Shown here in pieces: positions 13,078 through 25,479 of a DNA stretch of 64,000 bases; within the stretch, counting starts at the first letter, position 1; each line of letters starts with the position of its first letter. Origin of the DNA: Sphagnum magellanicum. Taxonomy: Eukaryota > Streptophyta > Sphagnopsida > Sphagnales > Sphagnaceae. Where the stretch lies: contig CM038914.1 in NCBI GenBank assembly GCA_021904315.1, forward strand, positions 17,967,065 through 18,031,064, read 5' to 3'. The notes under the pieces were generated by a model. That model saw only the letters and a program-made list of their open reading frames with translations. It did no database searches and was not told the DNA's origin. Position numbers and translations under genes: made by a program.

Positions 13078-14243
13078 CTGTGTGTGTGTGTGTGTGTGTG
13101 TCCATTTCTTGAGCTAATGACTAGGCATGATGGATGTGGATCAAACAGCTCTGGATAGTGATGACTTGCTGTACCTGAAGGAGCAAATGGAAGCTGAGGA
13201 TGATGCAGAGCGCCTGCGGCGACGAACAGAAAAGCGGGCTTTTGCTGCCTTTAAGATATCCAGACATCTTTCTTAAGTAGTTTTGATTTGCAGACAACCA
13301 GAGTGTACCACCTCATGAGGTTGTTTATAATATGTCTGTACAATCAAGTGGAAGATCATGCAGAGCAAGGTGTTCAGCTGAGAGACATCAACAATGTCAT
13401 GAGGGTTCCTTTCAATGCTGGATTCTTTGGCTAAGTTGTTGCCTTTCTCTGACATATTGTCCAATGCCTTGACCTTCATGGTATTGGTAGGTATTTCTTG
13501 AGACCATTCTGGAGTGCTAAAGCAAGCTCCACCACTCCTGGTGGAGCTTGCAATAGCACTCCAGATTGATAAAAAATGGACTCCATCATTGTAGATGTTC
13601 ATTGAGTTGCCAATGATGGAATGTTGCCTTAACAGAAGTTAGCACAAAGCAGCGAGCTTGGTGGATGCGGCTTCTGTACCCTCTCTTCCCCCCATCCGTG
13701 TGGAGCCCAAGCCACGAAGTGGAATTCGGTAATAACTGTTGACTAGTTTGACACTAGATACCAGTTATGTGTCATGCTTTAATGGGAGAAGGACAGTCTC
13801 TGGTGTGCTAAGCAGGCCAAGAGAAACTGAAGGCTCTGTTTTATGACTGATTTCTTTTATTCACACCAACACTGCTTAAGCGGCCAGGGTCTCTTTGTTG
13901 CTACCAAAAATGAAGTTTACTAGTGTTTGAATGGGGTTTCAGGCAACAGGTGCTGGTAAAGAACATTCTGGAGGTGAAGCCAAAGCGTCTTACCAGAGTA
14001 GCCCACAACAGCACAGATGCTGGAACTCCTAGCACAAGCAGCCCTGTAGGAGAGATGACAAACAAGCCTGATGCTGGTGGAGCTTCTCAAGAACCAGCAA
14101 AAGTGGAAGCTAAGGTTGCCACTGGTGGTCTGTTGGGGTTGACCTATGAGAGTGAAGAAGACAGTGACCCTGAGATTGAGCAAGTGCCTGCATACACAGA
14201 AATGAAGGCACAAAGAAGGGAATCGCAGACAGACCTTTTGTGA
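11868..14243 (+). CDS. Conserved plant protein of unknown function, six exons
   Basis: Spliced model: 11868-11916, 12185-12267, 12760-12808, 13149-13255, 13646-13728, 13943-14243; 672 nt, 223 residues. Every junction keeps frame. Introns 1, 2, 3 and 5 are GT-AG; intron 4 is AT-AC. The start is the first ATG that opens the conserved N-terminus (MAGREVREYTNLSDPK). A central block (MQEVAGERGGYLHGRG, then LDSDDLLYLKEQMEAE) leads into a charged, probably helical segment ending TEKRAFAAFK. Next come a basic segment (RVEPKPRSGIR, EVKPKR) and an acidic C-terminal GLLGLTYESEEDSD patch. I recognise it as a widely conserved plant protein without an assigned function. I see no signal peptide or membrane segment; the charge pattern suggests a nuclear or cytosolic protein, which is inference. 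The last ten or so residues before TGA are the least certain part. Confidence 0.88.
13013..13101 (+). repeat. (TC)n then (TG)n microsatellites in intron 3
   Basis: About 31 TC units (13013-13074), the short spacer GCAC, then a TG run to about 13101, all inside the intron at 12809-13148. The acceptor at 13149 lies some 47 bp further on, so the TC run sits in a long pyrimidine-rich tract upstream of the splice site. A shorter TC run (about 12130-12147) lies near the end of intron 1. Confidence 0.95.
13256..13645 (+). other. U12-type AT-AC intron (intron 4)
   Basis: The donor starts ATATCC directly after the codon AAG, and the acceptor ends AGCAC directly before AAA. A CCTTAAC branch motif lies at 13627-13633, about 12-14 nt from the 3' end. 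These match the minor-spliceosome signals (donor ATATCCTT, branch TTCCTTAAC, short branch-to-acceptor distance), except that the donor is CAGA rather than CTTT at positions +6 to +9. Using AT-AC joins FAAFK to KAASL in frame. No GT-AG alternative does so, and reading through meets a stop within eight codons. Confidence 0.85.
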
Positions 14244-16694
14244 AAGGTACTGCAAATGGTAGAAATGTTTTAGAATTGTTTGTCCAGAATGTTTGCCAGG
14301 ATGCCAATATTTGTGATCATAGTAAATATGATGAAGATGAGGAGGGACTACATTTATGACACAACACTGGGTGGAATCATGTGCCTGAGTGGTGTCTGGT
14401 TTCTTATCTAAAATTCTTCTTCCATCTTACTGAGTTGAACTGTAAACACTCACATTTACAGCTTGGATTGTGTCCTTTTGACTCTTAGATCATATTGTGT
14501 GACTTGTCATTGTGAAACAGCACCTGGATAATGGAGTGCAAATGGAAGTTGGCTCCTTCAGCTCTCAACTGAGAAGGCTATTCTTACTGTAGATCAAATG
14601 CCTTCTTGCAGAACATTCTCCATGGATGTGGTTCATGAATTGTAGAGTTCTGGAAACCTAGTCTAGGATACCAATGTGCACATTTTCAAGAAACAGATAC
14701 CATCAGCCAAATTTGCAGCTGGCAATAGGACAGTTTCAATTTTGTTTCAACAAAATGGAAATGTAAGAATGACAGTCAGGTTCATAAGTCAGTAATTCAA
14801 CTTGCACTAGGACTTGCACTGCAAGCATGACTCCTATTGAGACAAACTGCAAACCCAAGCATCCTTACTATTTTGCACCCACCTTCCTGGGATCTCTCTG
14901 CATTCACTTACTTGGGGATTTGTTCATGCTAAAGGGACCTGACCAGTTAGATCTCTGACTGAGTGCTGCTCACAGGGAGACCACTTTTGAAGAGCTTGAG
15001 ACCCAAGGTTCACTATGCAGGTCTTTAACTAAATATTTTGAAGTGGCAATTCCAGCAACTGTGAGAGGAGATTGCATCAGACCAGATTGTCGCCCTCTAT
15101 TTTTGTTCACAGGTGTTTGTCTTCATCAAAAGTTTCCTCTTCATCAAAGATGTTTTGCTGTGGTGTCAAGCCAATTAGTCCTAGGCAGAACATTGGCAGT
15201 GAGTACTTATTTTGCTCTGCTGTTGGCCACATGGATGGCTTATACCCTGGCAAATACCTAAGCAATGCAGTGTGTAATCTAGTGTGCTCCATTGTCGAGT
15301 CAATTCATGTGAGACATAAGGCATGTAGTAGCATTCTGGCTTCTGGGATGAGGTCATAGGACAGCTCATGTCTTTCTTTACCTTCATTTTGGTGTCCTGC
15401 TTGTGTTTGGTACAGTGGAGCCAGTTGGGAGTTGCTCTAGTGAGTTATCATCAGATGGTGAGAACATGGATTGTGACAACTTGCAGAGGGAGAAGAATTC
15501 AGACTGACATTCTGATGGTGATTTGATCTGCTGGTGATCAATTGCATTGAAAAGATCCAGATCTGGGTGGAAAACTGTGTGAATGTATCAGTGGCATGGT
15601 GTGTGACATCTCTACCATATCTCATGGCATTTTTTTCATTTTCTAGTCAAAGTTCCAAGATAAAGTTGCATGGAATTGGATGATGCTGATGACTTGGGTG
15701 ACCTGAAAAAACCATGAAGAGTTACGATTTCAAATGGTGATGGGTGAGTTAAGCTTTAGGGAAGTAGATGACGTGGATCTCTAGTAACTTCTTGGATCTA
15801 GCTGCGAAACAAAGTCCTCAAGGTATATCTTATGATATCTTTGACAAACGATTTGGTTTTTGTTTCTTGGTCCTTTGTTCTCTGTTTGTCTTTCCTTCAA
15901 AATTCTCTGTGGCTTGTTGAAGAAGTGTTAACCTTGCTTTGCTTTTTCTTAATTGCTAGAATGGAGATTTCTTGTTTCTTATGAGAGATATTTAGGTAAA
16001 TGGGCGATGTGGATCATGAGTGGGGCCTGTAGTAGCGCTAAGGGCTGATTGACTTCTGTGGAAGCTTCCCCAGCTCTATTTTGGTGTAGATTTGGGAGTT
16101 AAAATTCATGAAATTTCAGTCACAAGGTACAAACATTGAAAGGTGCAAGTGGTCATTTGTGCCATGTACAGATGACAAAATATATAGAAGAGTTTAGCTG
16201 CTGTTTCAGGTGGCTGAGATGAGTTCAGTTACATTTACAACATTTTTTAAGTGTCTTGTATACAGCCAGGGTTATAGTATTGTGTAATAATATATAGATG
16301 TTGAAAAATAAGCCTGTGTGCAGGTGTGAAGAAAAATTGTTATGGCCAATGAAATTGCTTGATTTGGTGATCTGAATTATTTCTTAGTCATCTTCAGTGA
16401 ACTAACAGTTCAATGTGTAAGAGTTCAATGTCTCATAGCTACTGTAGTACCTTGGCAACTTCAACACATGTTTGTTGAATAATTAATGCATTTTTCATTT
16501 TGACAAATAGAATATTCTTGAAGATTCAATGTTTTCCTTCACAAATTTCTGTCACTTGATTTTTTTTTGGGTGAAAATTCCAATACTTCTGAATATAATA
16601 TAATTAGTGTCCAAGCTACCAACTTCCAAGGTGGTAGTGTATTCTATTTGCAGACAAGGTTCTTGCACATTTCTTGTGCACTTTGATTTATATT
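14244..16694 (+). other. Region downstream of the gene: possible 3' UTR, no second gene seen
   Basis: The base composition stays like that of the gene until about 16.6 kb. The sequence after the stop reads AAAG then GTACTG, which could be a splice donor, so a spliced 3' UTR is possible. Open stretches at 15.0-15.4 kb are short and share no motif with known families. No clear poly(A) signal could be singled out. Confidence 0.4.
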
Positions 16695-16756
16695 ATGACT
16701 TCACAACCTTCTTGACCCATCAACAATGACTTCACAACCTTCTTGACCCATCAACA
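16695..16756. repeat. Perfect 31-bp tandem duplication
   Basis: Two identical 31-bp copies lie head to tail (16695-16725 and 16726-16756), each beginning ATGACTTCACAACC. Perfect identity in otherwise decayed DNA suggests a recent slippage event. Confidence 0.95.
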
Positions 16757-18039
16757 AGTGGGCCCTAATCGATTTGTTGTTTGTTGGCTCTGTCCTACAG
16801 AGACATTGTGAGAACACCTTTTGAGCAGGTATAGGGGTTGGAGAATCAAAAGTTGGCTGAATGTATAAGGTTATAGGTTTGCATGTAAATTTTTTTGGGC
16901 CCAAGCTAATAGACAAGCATGTGTAGAATTGGATGCACCCATCCAATTGATGGGTTGTTTTGAAATCTACCCATCTACTTGTTGGGTTTCTTCTCAAAAT
17001 ATGAATGTTGGGTAACTGATTTAATCAAGTCTGTATATCATTCTATTTTTTCCAGTTGTCACTGATGTTTTTGTATCACAAGGTTTCATATCACTATGAA
17101 ATGTTTTAAAAAATTCATATGATTAATTTTTTAAACAAATTCTGCTTGATAAACATACAAATAAAATGCTTCAATTCTTTTAAATCTTATTAAAATGAAA
17201 TTTGAAAAATTATGCAAGAATTGTTTAAGATAAAGCACATCATTTTAAAATAAATATAAAATTTTATATATATATATGTTTTTAATTAATTCTATTTTTT
17301 TAAAAATTCAATAAGGCTTTGATTAAGATTTAATAACAAAAATCATGATGAAATTAATTTTTAATTGACTTTTTTTTGTTGCCTTTTATGTTGTAAAAAA
17401 TTATTATTGCCCTAAGATAATAGATATGCATGTATGATTTTAGGTTTTAACAAGCATGCATGGGGCAAACATAACTAGTTTATAAAATTGGGTGGAGGTA
17501 TACTGGTGGGTGTAAGCATGAGGTGCATAATTCAAATTCATAAGATGCCAAAGGTATTGATGTTTTGTTCATTATTAAACCACAATCTAATCATTAAACC
17601 ATGATTCATCAATATCTATGGTTAATGGTAGATAACTATCATAGTCAAAGTTACTAAAAGTCAATAATTAAAATTTATAAAATGTTAAGGGTATTGATGT
17701 TTTGTTTATTATCAACCATAATTTAGTCACCAAACCACGAATATGATCCTTTATTGTTAAATTGAAATGAACCATAGTCAAAATTATTTAAAATCAATAT
17801 AATGTAGAAAAAAGTTTAAGGTTAGGTTTAGAGTTAAGTTTAGGGTTTAAATTAGGTCTTTTGTCCCATATAAATATAACGTTGTATGTTTGTTATCTTT
17901 TTTTTTCATAACAAAAATAATGTGTTTGGTTTAAGCTTTCACCATTTGTCGACTATTTTTTTGCTTCCTTTGCAAGTTTGTGTTTCTACAAGTGTATGTT
18001 TTGTCAAGCGTGTGTATTTGCAACTTTTAGTTTTGCCAA
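16757..18039. other. AT-rich filler with a telomere-like patch
   Basis: No supported gene. At 17813-17855 there is a short patch of GTTTAAGG/GTTTAGGG-like words resembling degenerate plant telomere units. It is too short and irregular to be called interstitial telomeric DNA. The rest consists of AT-rich stretches with repeated AAACCATGATTCATCA-like phrases around 17.57-17.72 kb. Confidence 0.5.
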
Positions 18040-18051
18040 GTGCCACTTCAT

Positions 18052-18890
18052 TTGTTTGTAGTCAAATACATTTTGGTAAATCTTTTTTTTTTTTACACAA
18101 TGGTTAATGTTCCAATGAAGAAAGTTAGATTAATTACTATGGTGGATGATTTGGATTTCAGAATTAAAGCTATTACATTTGAAGCAAAGGTGTTCAATAA
18201 GTGTGGCACCTTTGATCAACTTGTAAATAGGAACATGGAAGATCTAGGCTATGCATATTTGCATTGTGATTTGTTGGACAGGGCGGCTCTAACCACAATC
18301 ACTTTGAGGGTGCCTTATATAGAAATGCATGAGTAGCATTTGAAGAAAAGCATGTTTGTGAAGGCGAAATTTTTTGGCATTAAGTCAAAATCTAAAAGGG
18401 GTTTTAAGAAAGGTGACATGCATGTTGTCATCACAATTGAGTCGACAACCATTGTGTCATCAATTTTTGCATTCCAACCTGAATTAATTCCCATGTTTTT
18501 TCACATGGATTCCATTAAAAAGTTTTAAAAAATTATTCAAAGTTGGAGGTATGCTACCATTGCTATCATTGTCATTGGTGTAAGGGGAGTATGGGATAAC
18601 AAAGGTGAAAAACAATTATTGATTGCAGATGGAAAAGGTGAATTTGACTAAGACGTCCTTGCTTTTAGTAATAATTTCAAAACAAAATATGAACAACTTC
18701 TTGAATCGTACAATGGAGGCCAATGCGCAATGGTTTTAATCAAGAATGTGACAACAACAACAAAAGGAGATCGATATTTGAAAACACAACATTACACAAT
18801 TTTAATAAAAATTATTGACAAAACTATTCAAGTTCACCTTTTGTAGTTACACAACAAATTATCAAATGTTCAATTTGCATTCAAAGAGGT
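18052..18890 (+). pseudogene. RPA-like single-stranded-DNA-binding (OB-fold) protein relic
   Basis: Two nearly continuous open stretches (to 18336 and 18340-18528) join across one stop, and the homology appears to continue to about 18.88 kb with further stops. Features resembling RPA70 OB-folds are an opening LxxRIKAxTFEAKVFNK strand, YLHCDLLDRAA (compare the VDLLDE strand of RPA), then a KKSMFV-FFGIKSKSKRGF segment and a MHVVITIESTT strand. RPA-like proteins are carried by many plant Helitrons and bind the displaced strand, which fits the neighbours. The assignment is from fold-level pattern only; a different OB-fold protein is possible. Confidence 0.45.
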
Positions 18891-19109
18891 AAATTCATTT
18901 CCTTTCCTTTGCATCATTTAATATTTTTTTCAAATTTACACATAAAACATTAAACAAAACCTAATATTCATCTCATGATCAATTATATAATGAAAAATAC
19001 AAAAATAATGTAATGAAAAACAAATTTTCAAAGTATTATTTTTGGGTGTTAAAAGAAAATCGAATGTTCATTTAATTTTTTGAAGTGGTCCATCATGTGG
19101 TCCATGGCA

Positions 19110-19775
19110 ATCCAAGATAAAAACCACTTAGTGGCCATTAGGTGTTTCTTGGTAATCCCCCTTGCAGTCCAAAATAGAAACCACTTGGAGGCCATTAAGT
19201 TGTTTTTAATGGTGTCCACTAGGTCCTTCGCAGTCTAAGGTTGAAATCATTTAGTGGCCACCAATTGGTGATTTTTAATTTAATGTTGAAACCACCTAGT
19301 GGCCACCAAGTCGTCCTTTGCAGTCCAACATTGAAATGAATTGGTGGCCATTAGGTCTTCAAATGAAACCAAAAAAATTGACCCAATGGCCACCAGGTCA
19401 TCCTTTGTAATCTAACGTTCAAATGACCTAATGGCCATTAGGTTGTCCTTTGTAATCCAATGTCAAAATGACTTGGTGGCCACCAAGTTGTCCTTCGTAG
19501 TCCAACATTGAAATGACTTGGTGGCCCAAGCAAAAAAATAAAACAACCTAGTGGCCATTAGGTTGTCCTTCATAATTTAACATTGAAACAACTTTGTGGT
19601 CGCCAAGTTTCAAAATGAAAGAAAAAAAAAACTTAATGGCCACCAAGCAATTTTATTTTTTTATTTTTTAAAAAGACCTAGTGGCCACCAAATAGTCCTT
19701 TGTAGTCAAACATCAAAACAACCTAATGGCCGCTAGGTCTCCAAGCAGATTCAAAAACAACAACCTGGTGGCCAA
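19110..19775. repeat. 45-bp tandem array with palindromic GTGGCCAC core
   Basis: About fifteen units are recognisable by their TGGCCA core. Core positions at 19256, 19301, 19346, 19388, 19433, 19478 and 19523 show a 45-bp period with one 42-bp step. Each core lies inside an inverted repeat. The best, 19471-19488, is a perfect 18-bp palindrome (ACTTGGTGGCCACCAAGT). Between cores a conserved GTCCTTTGTAGTCCAACATTG-like segment recurs. It lies between the RPA-like and Rep relics of the Helitron. Confidence 0.85.
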
Positions 19776-20040
19776 GAATAATTTTTCAATGTAAATGGTT
19801 CTTTGATGGAATTTGTTTTTTAATGAATGAAATTTTTTCCAATGAACACAAATTTTCCATGTAAACAATTTTTCAATACAAGCATTTTTTTCAATGAAAA
19901 CGATTTTTCAATACATGCAAATTTTAATACATACATTTTTTTGAATTAATTTTATTTCAATGCTAACAATTTTTTAATTCAAGCAATTTTCCAATATAAA
20001 GAATTTTTCAATGCAAGGACTTTTCCAAAAAAACTTAAAA
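19776..20040. repeat. Short AATTTTTCAATACAAG-like imperfect repeats
   Basis: About a dozen imperfect copies of a 16-20 bp phrase (CAATTTTTCAATGCAAG and variants) follow the palindromic array directly. Spacing is irregular. No coding potential. Confidence 0.7.
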
Positions 20041-21440
20041 GGAAGTAGTTTTGAATGAATGATTGATTTTATCTTTTTTGAATGTGTTTATGTGGGAACC
20101 ATGCTTTTGTTTATATAAATATCAATTAAATTAAAATTCATAATAATGGAAACACCTTTATTAAATATTGTTGATTCATCATTTGAACATCTATTACATT
20201 CATATGGCCTTCATTTAACTTCAAGATACAAATATGAAATATGTAGTTGTCTTTTTTTATTTTTTATTTTATTTATTAGATAATCATTTATCATCTCTTA
20301 AATTGAAGCAAAATAACATGGCACATTTAAATCAATGTTTATTATTAAATAAAGAAAAAAACCGAACAATGTTATATTCAAAATTAAATCCAAATTTTTT
20401 ATTTGATTTGCATCAAGGCATGGTCACAAATGAACATCAATATGTGATAAAAAATGGCATTAAGTGTTAGTATGGGAGGTTTGTAGGGAGATTTCACTAG
20501 AATATTTTAGATAGTTGAATATTTACAAAAGCCAATTTACATTTCAAGTAAAATATCAAAATGCATTATGTCTCGATGTGGCATGGATTTTCAATCTATC
20601 CCCTTACATATAATGTACAGTTCTCAACATTTTGAACCAATTCAATATGTTAATAGTCTATCTAGGTCTTTGCTTACTTTTCAAGTTAATGATTCCAAAG
20701 TTACCATAGATTTTAATGATTTTTTTATCTCTTTCAAAATCAATGGTGCAACAACCTTTTATTCAATTATCACAACTAACTACACAATTTTATTGGAATG
20801 AAAATTTTGATTCTGTATTAGTCGACATTTTGAAAGATAATTGAGATTCACCATTGGAGTATGTTGTTTCATTGTTCAACACTTCTTGTAATACAAATAT
20901 TATTAAAAAAATTAAAAATTTGTATTGAATACTTATAAAAAAATTGGAAAACAACACAAATGTTTGTGTCAATGCAACATTGTTTATTCTATTCATTTCA
21001 GTTTCCCTTACCAAAGTTTTAAAAAATCCCAAAATTCAAATGGAACACTCCCATCTAATTATTGAACCTAATGTAACACAAAAAATAAAAAGGGAATATT
21101 TTGAATGGGCACTTTATGACAACAATATTTTTAAATCATTGAAGGTTTGTCCAAATCTAACTTACTATGCAAAAACATCTAAATTCATCAACATGTTTTC
21201 AAATATTAAAATAACAAGATCACAAATTATGAATCACATGAAATACATATATACAAAAAGTCACAGAAAATTTCATAAATGATAAAATTCAATCATCATA
21301 TGTTCAATGCACTTTAGAAGAAAGTAAAAAACCAATTCTCACACAACTTTTTCGAAACATGATGTTCAATCGAATAAAATAGAACATAATGTTAATATAA
21401 AGGAAAACACACATAATTTAATATACATTGACATTTATAA
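20041..21440 (+). pseudogene. Upstream part of the Helitron, unidentified coding remnants
   Basis: Several + strand open stretches (20234-20470, 20568-20801, 20944-21282) occur immediately upstream of the recognisable Rep region and have similar composition. They probably represent the N-terminal part of the Helitron protein or a separate accessory protein. I do not recognise a domain in them and looked without success for an OTU protease signature (D-G-N-C). Confidence 0.3.
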
Positions 21441-23900
21441 TAAACAAATCCAAGATGTTCCCATAATTTCATGTTTTAGTTATGAAAGGTTATGTTTTTA
21501 AAAACTTCTGAAATGTTTTCCAATTATTTCACCACATCTTGCTTTTGCTCAAATTTATAAACTCCAAAAGTATGGGCATGGTAATGTTAGTAATGTCCCT
21601 ACAAATGTGTATTAAACTCAATCAATACTACCATGTTTACCACATGATGGTGCAATATTAGGTTTGTTTTTTAAACGATTTTTTGAATACAAATCACTTT
21701 ACAAGTCATAAAATGTTCATCCAAATATGGTGATGGTCATTTTATGAAATTTAATTAAAACAACATTATACAAATATTTGAATGTTACTATTTCATCATC
21801 AATGAGCAAGTTTGTTTGCTTTGCATATGAATTCATAATCTCAATTTCCTACTTATAATAATGCATCATCTGATAACTCTAATTTTAACAATGAAAAAAT
21901 ACATTGTACACCAACAAATTCAATGATACATAATTTTTTAAATGCTTAAAAAATAATGGATTATGAAAATACTATATATTTTATTGCCCAAATCAAAACT
22001 TTCAACCTTAAAGTTTATTTGAAGATAAACATTCAGAAGAATTAAACTTTCCAACATTTTTTTACGAGCAACTTTGACAATTTTTTGAAGGTTTTTCATA
22101 TCAACAAATAGTTCAATAAGAATTATTTCATAAATCTAAAGATTTTTCAACAAATATTTCTAACCTTTTTTCAAAAGTTGGATAAATTTCAATCCAAAAA
22201 GTCAGATTTTGGTTGGGTGCAAATAAGAAAAAAAAACTATGTCGTAGAACTTTAAAAGCTTATCAAGTACGAGATAAACCAAATTTAAATAATATCTTCA
22301 ATTTGTACTTAAGTTATCATGGTTTGGAAAGTTTCATAATTCACCTTATTATTTTGAAAGGTTGCGAAAAAAATTATTTGTAATGATTCGACACTTGGTC
22401 TTTTAACGTTCTTTGTCACTTTTACATATGCTGAAAGATTACAAGATCCTTTCATTAAAGCTTTACACACATTACATGTTTCAAAATAAAATTTCCCAAA
22501 TAAAATAGAAGACCGTCAATTTGTTCATATAGCAAAATTAATAGGAATTGACCTTGTCACATGTGTAAAATATTATGATCATAAAACATCTTGAATTTGC
22601 AAACTTATCACAAAATATCATTATCTTTTTGGGTATATTTCTGATTTTTTTTGTCATTGAACTCCAAAATCATGAGAGCGAACATGACCATGGACTTTTA
22701 TGGATAAAAAATTCACCTATGTATGGAGTGCAAACAAATGAAGAAATTGAACAGTTTGTAAACATGTATATTTCTTATGATGTATCATTGTTACCAAACT
22801 CATTATAAAATGCACAACAACATCAACACACATGTACATGTAAGGAAGAAACCATGTTGTTCGTAGATTTCATTACCCATTGCCTCCTTTGTGTGAAACA
22901 AAAATTTTAGAATCTTTTCAAATAATTGGAAATTATCCATTTTCACAACAATACCTCCAAACACAAATAAACAAAATATTTCAATTTTTTAAATATTAAA
23001 AAAATGATGATATATCATTTTCTAAATATCTAAATTTCTTAAACCTTGATGAAAGTACAAATATATTAAGTTTAAGAAGTAAATTAACAAAGTTGCACAT
23101 TTTCTTAAAACGAATTCTTAAAAATATAAAAAATAATGCATTTAATATACGTGCTATTCATTATGGTTTGCAAATACATATATTCAATTTATTTTGGACC
23201 CATGTGTAGCTGCACACATATTACACATCATATATGACAAAAATAAATAAATAAATAACATCAAAACTACATTCTATCATTAAAAAATGCATTACAAATA
23301 ACATAGATGCAAATATAAGAATTCAAAAGTTAGGTAATGTTTTTTTTAATGCCCAACAAATGATTGTTCAACTTGTTGCATACCTTGTGTTTTCTTTACC
23401 ATTATATCATTCATCTTGAACATTTCAATTCATAAATATTTCTTCTTTTGAAGAACGTGTTTTTATGTTAAAATCATAAGTTGCATTAAATGAATTAAAA
23501 CCAAATTCAATTGACATAATGTGTTCATTGATCATAGACAAATATATTAATTGTTCTAGTCAATATGAATTGTTGTCATTAGCGGAATTTAATTCTTTTT
23601 ATAACATTAAAAAAAAATTCAAAACATCACAAACCCAAATTTATTAAGTTTGTAAATTATAATAAATATAAAGATATTAAAAATTGGTCGAAAAAACAAG
23701 TTTTATTATATTCACCATTTTGAAATTCAAAAAACTTGTAACTTGGAATTAATGTAACTTGACATGATGCATATTGTCAACAACATGATGACATTTCTAA
23801 GATTAAATTTATTTTCAACTACCAAATGCCATATCCAAACATAAAAAAAATGGATGATTCAATAGATTCAAAATCAAAACCATTATGTTCAATTAACATT
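21440..23900 (+). pseudogene. Helitron Rep (HUH nuclease) region, decayed
   Basis: Across frames the segment reads Helitron Rep-family sequence. The HUH-type motif sits at 22671-22704 (SEHDHGLLW; His codons at 22683 and 22689). The following segment, MYGVQTNEEIEQF and DVSLLPN, is in an open frame of 77 codons (22575-22808). The two-tyrosine motif equivalent (YYTSYMTK) lies near 23217-23245. Rep nicks and joins single-stranded DNA through these tyrosines in rolling-circle transposition. Upstream, 21475-22560 carries the N-terminal domain, including a readable FERL-like and TFFVTFT-like context. At least a dozen stops or frameshifts break it, so it cannot make a working protein. Confidence 0.75.
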
Positions 23901-24139
23901 TGAATTAATGATACAGATAATGAAGCAAATGATCCATGTCCTATAATTCCTGTAATAAACATAATCAATATTAAACACTATGATTTATGATTTGACTTTG
24001 TCATTCAACATGTAATGGATCAAACCAAAAATCAAAATTTTTAGAAAATGAAAATTTCACAAAATCATCATATTCCATGATGATGGAAGAATTTGAATAT
24101 CGTAGTTTACTTAAATAATTAAATGAAGAACAAATATTA

Positions 24140-25470
24140 ATATTTGATGATTTTATGCATAGAAAATAATTGTACCTTGATACACCGATATGCATTTTTG
24201 ACAAGGGGTGCTGAACTAGTATTAAAAACTTTTACATTGAAATTTATGATTCAAAAATTATTACAATTATATAATAGAAACATATTTTCTGACTTAACAA
24301 AAACCAAGACTTTACTTATGGCATCAATAAGTAAAGTTATCTTCAATATTGATAGTTTTATAATACATTTAACATTAAACATACTTGTCCAACAATCCTT
24401 GTTTAGTTTACCAAACTTATCATTAGATTCATTAAATAGGTTTACATGTCAATATGAACAATTACAACTTGTTGTGATAGATGAAATATCACTTGTTGGT
24501 GCTAGAATGTTTAATGTTATAGATAATAAGTTAAGGTCCATAAAACACATTCAAAACAAATTATTTGGTGGTGTTTATGTTATCTTAACATTTCTATCAA
24601 ACACCCCCTATGAAAAATAATTGGATCTTTCAAAATATCAAAGATAATGTTAATGCACTAGCACCAAATTTTTGGCAAACATATGTCCAATGTTATGAAC
24701 TAAATAAAGTTATGTAATAATCCAATACTTTATACAAACTTTGAACAAATTTCATACTACAACAGAAAAATACAAAGGATATTAAATTTATAAATTCAAT
24801 TTGTAACTAATAACCACCTAACAATTTTTCTGTTCCATATTTATTTTATACAAATAAACTTGTGCAAAAATAGAATGAAAATGTGTTCATTAACACATTA
24901 GGTCCCACATTTATTTTCAAAGCAATGGACATCAACCATCAATCATGCTCGCCATTTTATAAACTCTCAAATGATCCGAGTAAAACTATGGGTTTACATT
25001 TTACAATTATATATATATGTTGGTTGAAATATGTGTTGGTAACTATGCAACATCTACTGGTCTTGTGAATGGAATTAATGGCATTTTTAAAACATCAACA
25101 ACATATTGTGAAAAAACTATTATATGGATTCAAAATTTTAAAATTGGAACACTAACAAAAAAAATAAAAATCATTATAACAATATTGAATCAAAATGGAC
25201 ACCAATTGAACCTATCATCAGATATATAAAAGTTAGTAAATCCCAATCATTTATCATAACAAGGATTCAATTTTCAATTTAACTTGTGATAACAAAAACC
25301 ATTCATTGTTCTCAAAGATTATGACTAGATGAATTGGTTTTTGATTTCATTAACGTTAAAAATCATAAATTAACATATACAACATTATCCCACATTCGAA
25401 CAAAAGAATTTTTATTTATTTTAGCTCTTCTCTAACATGAATTTTTTAATGTGGATCTAAGAATACATAT
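24140..25470 (+). pseudogene. PIF1-like SF1B helicase relic of the Helitron
   Basis: The 158-codon open stretch 24144-24620 carries a decayed Walker A region (TRGAELVLKTF in place of GGAGTGKSF) and an intact-looking Walker B (VVIDEISLVGARMF, about 24472-24510). LRSIKHIQNKLFGG follows. Downstream, 24620-25440 continues with NNWIFQNIKDNVNALAP-like sequence and the C-terminal motif region (TIHCSQ and TYTTLSHIRTKE), matching PIF1 motifs V and VI. The loss of the glycine-lysine loop means it is inactive. In Helitrons this domain is fused after Rep and unwinds the donor strand. Confidence 0.78.
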
Positions 25471-25479
25471 AGAAATGAA

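Noticed and set aside
15043..15387. Overlapping open stretches downstream of the six-exon gene as a second gene
   Set aside because: Four frames on both strands overlap, none shows a motif or plausible splice structure that extends it.
17813..17855. Telomere-like TTTAGGG words
   Set aside because: Only one or two exact units in a short, irregular patch; insufficient for interstitial telomeric repeats.
19110..19775. CRISPR-like regular spacing of palindromic repeats
   Set aside because: The segments between palindromes are themselves repeated, not unique spacers, there are no cas genes, and the surroundings are plant DNA.
20041..21440. OTU protease domain expected in some Helitron2 elements
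   Set aside because: No D-G-N-C signature or downstream histidine motif could be read in any frame.
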